Origin: Roseofilum halophilum BLCC-M91
GTDB lineage: Bacteria; Cyanobacteriota; Cyanobacteriia; Cyanobacteriales; Desertifilaceae
Length of the DNA: 39,817 bases
Direction: 5' to 3'
Assembly (NCBI RefSeq): GCF_030068445.1
Contig: NZ_JAQPOK010000032.1
Location: forward strand, 1-39,817
The translations under genes were made by a program, and so were the position numbers. This document shows, in pieces, positions 32,486 to 39,817 of this stretch (position 1 is the stretch's first letter; every line of letters begins with the position of its first letter). The notes beneath the pieces are model-generated. The model made no database searches. It was not told the origin of the DNA and saw only the letters and a program-made list of their open reading frames with translations.

Positions 32486-33703
32486 TTAGAGTAAAATACC
32501 GGCAATACAAGCGGTCATACAACAGGCCAGAAATCCCGCAATCATGGCTCGCAGACCCAATGCTGCCAGATCGGATTGTCGAGAGGGAGCGATCGCCCCA
32601 ATACCTCCCAACTGAATGCCGATAGCCCCCAAATTAGAAAACCCACAGAGAGCATAAGTGGCGATCGCTGCGGTGCGATCGGAAAGCTGTTGATTGCGAA
32701 TTAACTCGCTCAAATCCACATAAGCGATAAACTCCGTCAGGATCGTCTTTTTCCCCAGCAGCTCCCCCACCACCAAACAATCTGCCCAAGGAACCCCCAT
32801 CAACCAAGCCACAGGTGCAAAGATTACGCCAAAAATCCCCTCTAAGGATAATGTCGGTAAGCCAACAAATCCCCCCATCCAAGCCAATACAGCATTAATA
32901 AACGCCAGGATACCCAAAAAGGCAATGAGCATCGCCGCAATATTCAGTGCCAACTTCATGCCCTCCGAAGCCCCTGTAGACAGGGCATCAATAGCATTCA
33001 CATAGGTTTTCTCTACCTCAATAGACACCGTTCCCATCGTCGGAGAGCTTTCCGTTTCTGGATACATCAGCTTCGAGATCGCCAGTGCTGCGGGAGCAGA
33101 CATCACCGACGCGGTAATCAGATGTTCTGGCGCAATACCAAAAGAAATATAAGCCACCAAAACCCCTCCTGCCACCGTTGCAAACCCACTGGTCATAATT
33201 GCATGGAGTTCAGACATCGTAGTAGTCGAGACATAGGGTTTAATCAGCAACGGCGCTTCTGTCGAACCGACAAAAATATTCGCGGCTGCCGTCAGAGTTT
33301 CCGATCCCGACGTTTTCAGGGTATATTGCATCAACCGAGCGATCGCCTGCACCATGCGCGGTAAAATTCCATAGTAGTAAAGCACACTAATAAACGCGGA
33401 AAAGAAAATCACCGTCGGCAACACCCGAAAGGCGAAAATATACACCTCATTGTTCACCAACTGGGACGAAAACACAAACTCAGACCCCACATCCGAGAAT
33501 TCTAAAAAGGTCTGGATGCGATCGCCTAAAAAGCGAAATAGAGCCAAGCCAAACGGAACCTTTAAGATCAAGACAGCCAAAACAAACTGCAAGCCCAGCC
33601 CCATGGCTACCACTCGCCATCGCACTGCCCCACGGTTAACGGAGATGCCATAGGCAAAAGCGACAAAAACACCGAGTCCCAACAGGGAAATTATGCGCTC
33701 CAT
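32486..33703 (-). CDS. nupC: NupC-type concentrative nucleoside transporter
   Basis: An inner-membrane nucleoside importer of the CNT family, driven by proton or sodium gradients. The 405-residue product has the family hallmarks SGSETLTAAANIFVGSTEAPLLIKPY (about 130-157) and GFSNLGAIGIQLGGIG (about 362-377), and around ten membrane segments. Length matches bacterial CNT proteins (about 400). The ATG at 33703 faces purC across 145 bp, in which a repeat element lies. The divergent pair of a nucleoside transporter and a purine-synthesis gene is suggestive, but no operator is identifiable. Uptake direction and specificity (pyrimidine or purine nucleosides) cannot be decided. Confidence 0.95.
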   Translation of the reverse strand: MERIISLLGLGVFVAFAYGISVNRGAVRWRVVAMGLGLQFVLAVLILKVPFGLALFRFLGDRIQTFLEFSDVGSEFVFSSQLVNNEVYIFAFRVLPTVIFFSAFISVLYYYGILPRMVQAIARLMQYTLKTSGSETLTAAANIFVGSTEAPLLIKPYVSTTTMSELHAIMTSGFATVAGGVLVAYISFGIAPEHLITASVMSAPAALAISKLMYPETESSPTMGTVSIEVEKTYVNAIDALSTGASEGMKLALNIAAMLIAFLGILAFINAVLAWMGGFVGLPTLSLEGIFGVIFAPVAWLMGVPWADCLVVGELLGKKTILTEFIAYVDLSELIRNQQLSDRTAAIATYALCGFSNLGAIGIQLGGIGAIAPSRQSDLAALGLRAMIAGFLACCMTACIAGILL

Positions 33704-33756
33704 GGTTTCAGGAAGTGAAGGATAATGGCCAACTTTACAGTAGTTTCTGTACCCAA

Positions 33757-33805
33757 AGATCTCCCCTAACCCCCCCTGCTTAAAAAGGGTGATTTAGGGG
33801 GATCT
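33757..33805. repeat. Palindromic spacer repeat (AGATC...GATCT)
   Basis: AGATCTCCCCTAAC at one end and TTAGGGGGATCT at the other are near-perfect complements around an A/T-rich centre with CCCCCC and AAAAAGGG inside. It is a MITE/REP-like element of the GATCCCCCTAA type often seen in cyanobacterial spacers. It lies between nupC and purC. Confidence 0.7.
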
Positions 33806-33848
33806 ATGAGGTATGGTAGGGCTGTTGGATATAAGTTCTCAACGCTTT

Positions 33849-34577
33849 ATGACCAAACCGACTCAACTCTACGAAGGAAAAGCCAAAATCGTCTATACCA
33901 CGGATGATTCCGATCTCCTTCTGACTTACTTTAAGGATGATGCGACGGCGTTTAATGCTCAAAAACGAGGCACGATTACCGGTAAGGGACAGATTAATTG
34001 TGCGATTTCCCGTCATTTGTTCCAAATGCTCGAAGCGCAGGGGATTCCCACCCACTATGTTGATTGTCCTTCGGATCGGGAAATGCGCGTGAAAGCCGTT
34101 ACGATTGTGCCGATTGAGGTGATTGTGCGTAACCTGGCTGCGGGGAGTCTTTGCAAACAAACGGGTTTGGCTCTGGGAACTCAAATCGATCCGCCTCTGG
34201 TAGAGTATTGCTATAAGAATGATAGTCTCGGCGATCCTCTGCTGACTCGCGATCGCCTTTTGCTCCTTAACTTGGCTACACCGGAAGAACTCGACTATAT
34301 CCGGCAAATGTCCCTGGATATCGATCGCCACCTGAGTGCCTTTTTCCAAGAGTGTGGCATTATCCTGGTTGATTTTAAGCTAGAATTCGGGCGCGATCGC
34401 CAAAATAACATCATTCTAGCCGACGAAATTAGCCCAGATACCTGTCGGTTATGGAAACAGGGCGAAACTGACCCCCAAGCGCGTATCCTAGATAAAGACC
34501 GCTTTAGACAAGACTTAGGTGATGTTGAATCAGCCTATAAGCAAGTGCTAGAGAGAGTTTTAGGCCAGGCAAAATGA
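33849..34577 (+). CDS. purC: SAICAR synthetase PurC
   Basis: Catalyses the ATP-dependent joining of aspartate to CAIR in purine nucleotide synthesis. From the ATG at 33849 the product is 242 residues (MTKPTQLYEGKAKIVYTT), the usual size. Family motifs: LYEGKAKIVY with the ATP-contacting lysine, DDATAFNAQK, VRNLAAGSL, LVDFKLEFG and ADEISPDTCRLW. The frame is open further upstream to 33813, but the extension has no family match and overlaps the repeat's edge. No strong ribosome site precedes the ATG. The gene precedes bamA by 136 bp on the same strand, and purC beside the omp85/lpx block is a known cyanobacterial arrangement. Confidence 0.96.
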   Translation: MTKPTQLYEGKAKIVYTTDDSDLLLTYFKDDATAFNAQKRGTITGKGQINCAISRHLFQMLEAQGIPTHYVDCPSDREMRVKAVTIVPIEVIVRNLAAGSLCKQTGLALGTQIDPPLVEYCYKNDSLGDPLLTRDRLLLLNLATPEELDYIRQMSLDIDRHLSAFFQECGIILVDFKLEFGRDRQNNIILADEISPDTCRLWKQGETDPQARILDKDRFRQDLGDVESAYKQVLERVLGQAK

Positions 34578-34713
34578 AAATAGCTCTTCAGAAGTGTTAA
34601 GTTAAGGGGTTGATTGAGGTGTTTTGGCTGGAGTCGTAGGGTTTTCTAAAGACCAATACCTGACTCAACAGCCAAACCAACTGTTCAATGTGGTGTGTGG
34701 AAGTTTACGGAAC

Positions 34714-37350
34714 GTGAAAACAATGCGCTTGTCTCCTGTCTGGTTGACTCTCTTAACAAGTTCGGCAACTCTCGGTTTTGTCGATGCTGTCCAAGGTCAA
34801 GTTTTAGACTCTACTGCGGAAACGGTAGACCCCTCTCCTTATTTTTATACGACTGATGGCGATCGGGAGATCGATCGGCAGTTAGTGCAAATAATAGCAC
34901 GGTCTGCGAAAGAATCGATCCCCATTACTCATCAGTCTTTACAGTTTTCTTCTTCTAAATCTGTAGGAGAAAAGTTCGCGTTTACCTCCTTTTCAGAGGT
35001 TCAGGAAACTGCGGTAAATGAGCCACAACAATTAGCCTTTACTTCGCTTCCCCAACCGCAATCATTAGAAGAAAAATCAGAACAACTGGCGTTCACTTCC
35101 TTTTCAGAGGTTCAGGAAACTGCGGTAAACGAGCAACAACAATTAGCCTTTACCGCCTTGCCTCAACCGCAATCATTAGAAGAAAAATCAGAACAACTGG
35201 CGTTTACTTCCTTTTCAGAAGTTCAGGAAACTGCGGTAAACGAGCCACAACAATTAGCCTTTACCGCCTTGCCTCAACCGCAATCATTAGAGAAAAAATC
35301 AGAACAACTGGCGTTTACCTCCTTTTCAGAGGTTCAGGAAACTGCGGTAAACGAGCCACAAACGTTAGCCTTTACCGCCTTGCCTCAACCGCAATCATTA
35401 GAAGAAAAATCAGAACAACTGGCGTTTACTTCCTTTTCAGAAGTTCAGGAATCAGAAGCACAGAAAAATGCGCCAATAGAAGAAACTCCTATTTTGGTGG
35501 AAACTGTACCTGCAAACACCGTTTCCCTAAAAACTCAATTGAGCCAAAATAATTCATCAGAACCAGAACCGAGGGTATTAGTTGCCGAGGTGATGGTGAT
35601 GGGAGTAGATGGTGACTTAAGAAATCGGGTATTTGAGGTGATTAGTACCCAAGCTGGACGGACGACAACTCGTTCTCGACTGCAAGAAGATATTGATGCT
35701 ATTTTTGCCACGGGATTCTTTTCTAATGTGCGAGCAACTCCAGAGGATACCCCATTAGGTGTGCGCGTCACATTTGAAGTAGAACCTAATCCAGTTTTAC
35801 GACAAGTTAATATTAATGCAAATCCAGGAACAGATATTCCTTCGGTGGTTCCCCAGGACGTGATTGATGAGATTTTTGGAGATCAATATGGGAGAATTCT
35901 TAATCTGCGTCGCTTGCAGGTGAGTATTCAGGATTTGAATACTTGGTATCAAGAGAATGGGTATATTTTGGCTCAGGTGGTGGATGCGCCAGATGTTAAT
36001 GAGGACGGTACAGTTAACCTGGTGATTCCGGAAGGGGTGATTGAAGATATTGAGATTGTTTATCTGAATCGAGATGGACAGGATATAGAAGAGACTGGAG
36101 AACCGGTTCAGGGGAAAACGCGGGAGTATATTATTACTCGGCAGTTGAATTTAGAAGCCGGAGATATTTTTAATCGGGATACGATTCAAGCAGATTTACA
36201 GCGCGTGTATGGCTTGGGTATTTTCCAGGATGTGAATGTGACGTTAAATCCGGGAACTGACCCCACGAAAGTAGTGGTGGTGCTGAATGTGCAGGAACAA
36301 AATACGGGATCGATCGCCGCAGGAGGCGGTATAAGTTCTGCCAGTGGCTTCTTCGGTTCTTTAAGTTATCAAGAAACAAACTTCGGCGGCAATAACCAAA
36401 CCCTGCGTACAGAAGTGCAGATCGGAACCCGTGATTTCTTGTTTGATGTTAGCTTTAGCGATCCGTGGATTGGTGGAGATCCCAAGCGTACAGCTTATAC
36501 CATGAACGGCTTTAGACGGCGCTCGATCTCCCTGGTTTACGATGGAGATGAAAACCCGATCCGCTTAGACAATGGCGATCGCCCCCGCATCCTGCGGACA
36601 GGCTTCGGTATCCGCTTTTCCCGTCCCTTGGGTGAAGACCCCTTAAACCCCGATTGGATCGGTTCTCTGGGCTTACAGTACCAGCATGTTTCCATCCGCG
36701 ATGCCGATAACAAACTCACCGCTAGAGACGAAGACAGGGAACGCCTAGCCTTCCATAATACGGGAGTCGATGACCTCTTTATGCTTCAGTTTGGCATCGT
36801 CAGCGATCGCCGAAACAACCCCGCTCAACCCACCGGTGGCTCCCTCACCCGCTTTAGTATCGAGCAGTCCATCCCCGTCACTAGCGTCATAATGAGTCGT
36901 CTACGGGGCAGTCACACCTTCTATGTGCCCGTCAAATTCACCGACTTCCATGAAGGCCCCCAAGTCCTCGCCTTTCAAGTTGAAGGGGGGGCAACCTTGG
37001 GAGACCTCCCCCCCTATGAAGCCTTCATTCTCGGCGGTCTAGAGTCCGTGAGGGGCTTTGCAGAAGGGGATCTCGGCAGTGGTCGATACTTCCTAGAAGG
37101 AACCCTAGAATACAGATTCCCCGTGGTTGAACTGTTGGGAGGCGTATTATTTGTAGATGCAGCAACTAACCTCGGATCGAGCAATGCCGTCATTGGTAAC
37201 CCCTCCGATCGGCGTGGCTTACCCGGCTCAGGGGCATCCGCAGGCGTTGGAGTTCGGATCAATACTCCCCTAGGCCCCATCCGTATTGACTACGGATTCA
37301 CCACCGATGGCAGTAGCCGAGTCCACTTTGGTATTGGAGAGAAATTTTAG
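34714..37350 (+). CDS. bamA: Omp85/BamA outer-membrane assembly protein
   Basis: The core outer-membrane beta-barrel insertase. From the GTG at 34714 the product is 878 residues; an ATG three codons later is an alternative, and the frame opens at a TTG at 34624. A signal peptide (about 1-30, ending VQGQ) is followed by about 200 residues of low complexity, including a 37-residue in-frame repeat (about 88-245). Three POTRA domains lie at about 265-520 (first [17 protein letters not shown], then [15 protein letters not shown], then [16 protein letters not shown]). The 16-strand barrel contains the conserved VRGF motif near residue 770 and ends in a C-terminal Phe. Three POTRAs fit cyanobacterial Omp85. 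lpxC follows two bases after the stop. Confidence 0.95.
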   Translation: MKTMRLSPVWLTLLTSSATLGFVDAVQGQVLDSTAETVDPSPYFYTTDGDREIDRQLVQIIARSAKESIPITHQSLQFSSSKSVGEKFAFTSFSEVQETAVNEPQQLAFTSLPQPQSLEEKSEQLAFTSFSEVQETAVNEQQQLAFTALPQPQSLEEKSEQLAFTSFSEVQETAVNEPQQLAFTALPQPQSLEKKSEQLAFTSFSEVQETAVNEPQTLAFTALPQPQSLEEKSEQLAFTSFSEVQESEAQKNAPIEETPILVETVPANTVSLKTQLSQNNSSEPEPRVLVAEVMVMGVDGDLRNRVFEVISTQAGRTTTRSRLQEDIDAIFATGFFSNVRATPEDTPLGVRVTFEVEPNPVLRQVNINANPGTDIPSVVPQDVIDEIFGDQYGRILNLRRLQVSIQDLNTWYQENGYILAQVVDAPDVNEDGTVNLVIPEGVIEDIEIVYLNRDGQDIEETGEPVQGKTREYIITRQLNLEAGDIFNRDTIQADLQRVYGLGIFQDVNVTLNPGTDPTKVVVVLNVQEQNTGSIAAGGGISSASGFFGSLSYQETNFGGNNQTLRTEVQIGTRDFLFDVSFSDPWIGGDPKRTAYTMNGFRRRSISLVYDGDENPIRLDNGDRPRILRTGFGIRFSRPLGEDPLNPDWIGSLGLQYQHVSIRDADNKLTARDEDRERLAFHNTGVDDLFMLQFGIVSDRRNNPAQPTGGSLTRFSIEQSIPVTSVIMSRLRGSHTFYVPVKFTDFHEGPQVLAFQVEGGATLGDLPPYEAFILGGLESVRGFAEGDLGSGRYFLEGTLEYRFPVVELLGGVLFVDAATNLGSSNAVIGNPSDRRGLPGSGASAGVGVRINTPLGPIRIDYGFTTDGSSRVHFGIGEKF
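34975..35448 (+). repeat. 111-bp in-frame tandem repeat within bamA
   Basis: Four full units start at 34975, 35086, 35197 and 35308, with a partial fifth from 35419. Each encodes 37 residues of the type [19 protein letters not shown] followed by [18 protein letters not shown], so each has two half-units beginning LAFT. Units are nearly identical in DNA as well as protein, implying recent expansion. They lie between the signal peptide and the first POTRA. Confidence 0.95.
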
Positions 37351-37352
37351 AA

Positions 37353-38180
37353 ATGGCGATCGCAACCTCCCTCAACCAAGCCTTTACCCAATCCGGCATC
37401 GGTCTGCATAGCGGCCAAAAAACCCAAGTCACAGTTCTACCCGCCCAACCCGGAAGCGGACGATACTTTGTGCGCGTCGATCTCCGTGATCGCCCCACCA
37501 TTCCCGCCAGCATCGAAGCCGTTAACTCTACCGTTCTCTCCACAGAACTCGCCGTGGGAGAAGCCAGCGTGCGTACCGTCGAACACCTCCTCGCCTCCCT
37601 CCTCGCCCTCGGCATCACCGATGCCCAAATCGAGATTAACGGCCCCGAAGTGCCCCTACTCGACGGTTCCGCCGCCCCTTGGGTCGAGGCCATTCTCCGC
37701 CATCAACCGGAGGCGGGGCAATTTCCTCGATCCGAAACCACCTTAACTCAACCCATTTCGATTACCGATAAAGATGCCTTTGTAGCCGCCATACCCGCGC
37801 CAGAACTGCGCTTTACCTATGGGATTGAGTTTGATTTAGGGGCGATCGGTCAACAATGGCACAGTTGGCAACCCGATCGCGAACCCTTTACCACCACCAT
37901 CGCCCCCGCTCGCACCTTCGGCCTCGCCCACCAAATTGAACACTTACGAGCGCAGGGGTTAATTAAAGGTGGTAGTCTGGATAATGCCCTCGTTTGCGGC
38001 CCTGAAGGTTGGCTCAATCCCCCCTTACGATTTGTCAACGAACCCGCCCGTCATAAACTCTTAGACCTGGTGGGAGACCTGAGCTTATTGGGAGTTCCCC
38101 CTGTAGCTCACTACCTGGCATTCAAGGCCAGCCATCACCTTCATGTGCAACTGGCGAGGAAAATTGCCCACCTAATTTAA
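37353..38180 (+). CDS. lpxC: UDP-3-O-acyl-N-acetylglucosamine deacetylase LpxC
   Basis: The zinc deacetylase that commits to lipid A synthesis. The 275-residue product has the zinc ligands His78 (VEHLLASL), His234 and Asp238 ([15 protein letters not shown]) and a His at 261/262 in the catalytic position, with spacing that matches the enterobacterial enzyme. [10 protein letters not shown] is also present. It starts two bases after bamA, so translation is probably coupled. Upstream and downstream genes are all envelope genes. Length is a little short (about 300 is common) but complete. Confidence 0.96.
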   Translation: MAIATSLNQAFTQSGIGLHSGQKTQVTVLPAQPGSGRYFVRVDLRDRPTIPASIEAVNSTVLSTELAVGEASVRTVEHLLASLLALGITDAQIEINGPEVPLLDGSAAPWVEAILRHQPEAGQFPRSETTLTQPISITDKDAFVAAIPAPELRFTYGIEFDLGAIGQQWHSWQPDREPFTTTIAPARTFGLAHQIEHLRAQGLIKGGSLDNALVCGPEGWLNPPLRFVNEPARHKLLDLVGDLSLLGVPPVAHYLAFKASHHLHVQLARKIAHLI

Positions 38181-38204
38181 TCCCTGTTCTCGATCCTCTA
38201 ACCC

Positions 38205-38702
38205 ATGTCCACAGAAACTGAAACCAGCCCAGAAACCCCTGTTCTCGATCCAACCCACACCGTTTTCACTGTCGAAGAGATCCACAAACTCCTTCCCCAT
38301 CGCTATCCCTTCGCCCTAGTAGACCGGATTATTGCCTATGAACCCGGCAAACAGGCCGTAGGACTGAAAAATGTCAGTTTTAATGAACCCCAGTTTCAAG
38401 GACATTTTCCCGGTCGTCCCATTATGCCAGGGGTACTCATGGTCGAAGCCATGGCCCAAGTCGGGGGTATTGTAGTCGTGCAAATGGACAACTTTGCCAG
38501 TGGATTATTTGCCTTTGCAGGTATCGATAAGGTTAAGTTTCGCCGTCCCGTCGTTCCTGGAGACCAGTTAATTATTACTGCCAAAATTCTCAAAGCTATG
38601 CCCAAACGGGGTTTTGTTGCCATGACAGGGAAAATAGAAGTCAATGGTGAATTAGCAGTAGAAGGAGAGCTAAAATTTGCGATTTTGAGTGATAGTAATT
38701 AG
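38205..38702 (+). CDS. fabZ: 3-hydroxyacyl-ACP dehydratase FabZ
   Basis: Dehydrates 3-hydroxyacyl-ACP in fatty acid elongation and competes with LpxA for the same acyl pool. The 165-residue hot-dog-fold product has [11 protein letters not shown] (32-42) and the catalytic pair His67 ([11 protein letters not shown]) and Glu81 (VEAMAQ) at the family's 14-residue spacing. About 20 extra residues precede the core, acidic and Thr/Pro-rich. It starts 24 bp after lpxC, inside the same operon. The ATG at 38205 is the first in the frame and has no competitor. Confidence 0.96.
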   Translation: MSTETETSPETPVLDPTHTVFTVEEIHKLLPHRYPFALVDRIIAYEPGKQAVGLKNVSFNEPQFQGHFPGRPIMPGVLMVEAMAQVGGIVVVQMDNFASGLFAFAGIDKVKFRRPVVPGDQLIITAKILKAMPKRGFVAMTGKIEVNGELAVEGELKFAILSDSN

Positions 38703-38760
38703 TGATTCGGTGTTCGCCAGATTAGAGAAACAAGATAAGAGCAATTAGAATGGGAGAGAT

Positions 38761-39561
38761 ATGACCACCCTAATTCATCCAACGGCAGTTATCCACAGTG
38801 GTGCGAAGGTTCATCCGACGGTGAGCGTTGGCCCCTACGCCGTGATTGGGGACAATGTGACCATTGGGGCGAATACAACTATTGGCCCCCATGTGGTGTT
38901 GGAGGGATGGACGGAAATTGGCGAGGGCAATGAGATTTTTACGGGAGCAGCTATTGGTTTGGCTCCCCAAGACCTCAAGTATGATGGGGCGCAAACTGCG
39001 GTCAAAATTGGTAATTATAATTCTATTCGCGAATATGTGACGATTAATCGAGCAACGGGCCCCGATGAAGCGACGGTGATTGGCGATCGCAATTTACTGA
39101 TGGCCTATGTGCATGTGGCCCATAATTGCCTGATTGAAAATGAAGTGGTTGTAGCCAACTGTACCGCATTTGCTGGCCATGTGCATGTAGAATCTAAGGC
39201 CAGAATTAGCGGACTGTTAGGGGTTCACCAGTTTGTGCATATTGGCCAGATGGCGATGGTGGGTGGAATGAGTCGGATTGAGCGGGATGTGCCTCCCTAT
39301 ATGACAGTGGAGGGAAATCCCGCTAGGGTGCGATCGCTCAATGCGATCGGCTTAAAACGCTCTGGCTTAACTCACCATGATTTTGGTATCCTCAAATCTG
39401 CCTATCGCCTGTTGTATCGCTCGGAAATGACGTTTCAGGAAGCCCTAGAGCAGTTAAACACCCTACCCGAAACAGAGCAATTAAGCCACCTACGCCAGTT
39501 CCTGCACCTCTCTCTAACGGAAAAACACCGCCGAGGCCCCATTCCAGGGAATAGAGAATAG
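38761..39561 (+). CDS. lpxA: UDP-N-acetylglucosamine acyltransferase LpxA
   Basis: The first acyltransferase of lipid A synthesis. The 266-residue product consists of left-handed beta-helix hexapeptide repeats (VIGDNVTIGANTTIGPHVVLEG and later GNYNSIREYVTINRAT). Catalytic His121 lies in VHVAHNC, followed by GHVHVESKARISGLLGVHQFVHIG and NPARVRSLN. A C-terminal helical part follows. Length (about 262 in E. coli) fits. A strong GGGAGAG lies just before the ATG at 38761. In many cyanobacteria lpxB follows in this cluster, but here the next gene is convergent. Confidence 0.97.
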   Translation: MTTLIHPTAVIHSGAKVHPTVSVGPYAVIGDNVTIGANTTIGPHVVLEGWTEIGEGNEIFTGAAIGLAPQDLKYDGAQTAVKIGNYNSIREYVTINRATGPDEATVIGDRNLLMAYVHVAHNCLIENEVVVANCTAFAGHVHVESKARISGLLGVHQFVHIGQMAMVGGMSRIERDVPPYMTVEGNPARVRSLNAIGLKRSGLTHHDFGILKSAYRLLYRSEMTFQEALEQLNTLPETEQLSHLRQFLHLSLTEKHRRGPIPGNRE

Positions 39562-39570
39562 ATCAAAAGT

Positions 39571-39817
39571 TTAACCATGAGGTGGCAGATTATCCGGGTC
39601 TAAACCCATGGCAATCAAGCGATCTCTCAATTCCTGCAATGCGGTTTGCGCTTGCTCTTTCTCTTGCCGTTCCCGTTCTTTCTCCTGTCGCTCCCGTTCC
39701 CTTTCCTCCGCTTCTGTCGGAATTAAATTCCCCGACTCATCATAAAAGCGCAACCATAACCGCTCTATTCCTTTATGACTTCCTTGCCATAATCTCAAGC
39801 CTAATCCTAACTCTTCT
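39571..39817 (-). CDS. Uma2-family endonuclease-like protein, C-terminal part
   Basis: A partial gene: the stop is at 39571 and the coding frame runs off the right edge of the window, so the start is missing. The readable 81 residues begin EELGLGLRLWQGSHKGIERLWLRFYD, the typical C-terminal part of Uma2 (DUF820) proteins of the PD-(D/E)XK fold. A charged coiled coil of Glu/Arg/Lys (EERERERQEKERERQEKE) follows, and the end is LRDRLIAMGLDPDNLPP. Such genes are abundant in cyanobacteria and their role is not settled. It converges on lpxA, with 9 bp between the stops. Confidence 0.85.
   Translation of the reverse strand, partial: EELGLGLRLWQGSHKGIERLWLRFYDESGNLIPTEAEERERERQEKERERQEKEQAQTALQELRDRLIAMGLDPDNLPPHG

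Noticed and set aside
33804-34349. A 181-residue minus-strand frame across purC
   Set aside because: It lies wholly within the well-supported purC coding region and has no family features.
34624-34713. TTG start of bamA 30 codons upstream
   Set aside because: The signal peptide begins after the GTG/ATG at 34714/34723; the upstream part would place it inside the protein.
34975-35448. CRISPR-like array
   Set aside because: The repeated units are contiguous, in frame and have no unique spacers; they encode protein repeats.
37298-37693. Minus-strand frame of 131 residues within bamA/lpxC
   Set aside because: Shadow of the GC-rich lpxC start; composition unlike a protein.

Overview
The window is chromosomal DNA from a cyanobacterium, probably a filamentous, non-heterocystous, gas-vacuolate one. 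Evidence: the HIP1 octamer GCGATCGC is very frequent throughout; genes have cyanobacterial character (gas-vesicle GvpA/C/N/J, the cyanobacterial type of glutamate-cysteine ligase, a DHH-CBS-nucleotidyltransferase fusion, a three-POTRA Omp85 next to lpxC-fabZ-lpxA); and short tandem repeats and hairpin repeats fill the spacers. The genus is not something I can fix from sequence alone.

Layout. 1-484 is repeat-rich spacer. 485-4614 holds a diacylglycerol-kinase-like gene (minus strand) divergent from a propeller/transglutaminase gene and a membrane protein with a voltage-sensor-like helix set. 4615-4960 is a structured leader ending in an intrinsic terminator 20 nt before rimP; it precedes the translation/transcription operon rimP-nusA-ylxR-infB (4961-10564), closed by a strong terminator. 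10650-10810 carries dispersed hairpin repeats. 10850-20420 is mostly minus strand: two unknown cyanobacterial genes, cobU, a 2-Cys peroxiredoxin, tRNA-Met(CAU), a LysM/M23 cell-wall protein, trmL, and a tight pair made of an RCK-gated channel-like protein and gshA. 20705-22103 has an orphan nucleotidyltransferase-fold gene and a YdcF-type gene; 22142-23417 a cupin plus isochorismatase-family hydrolase pair.

23633-26584 is the gas-vesicle cluster gvpA-gvpC-gvpN-gvpJ. Here GvpC and GvpN end in the same winged-helix-like domain, which I regard as the most unusual protein-level feature. Then come der, the large tRNA nucleotidyltransferase-like fusion, a small unknown gene, a second cupin, a secreted metal-uptake-like protein and (minus) a NupC nucleoside transporter. 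33849-39561 is purC followed by the outer-membrane block bamA/omp85-lpxC-fabZ-lpxA; the Omp85 carries a 111-bp in-frame tandem repeat. The window ends in the 3' part of a Uma2-family gene.

Functionally, three units stand out: the ribosome/transcription operon with a likely attenuator, the buoyancy operon, and the outer-membrane/lipid A operon. The two candidate novelties are the rimP leader attenuator and the shared C-terminal domain of GvpC and GvpN.
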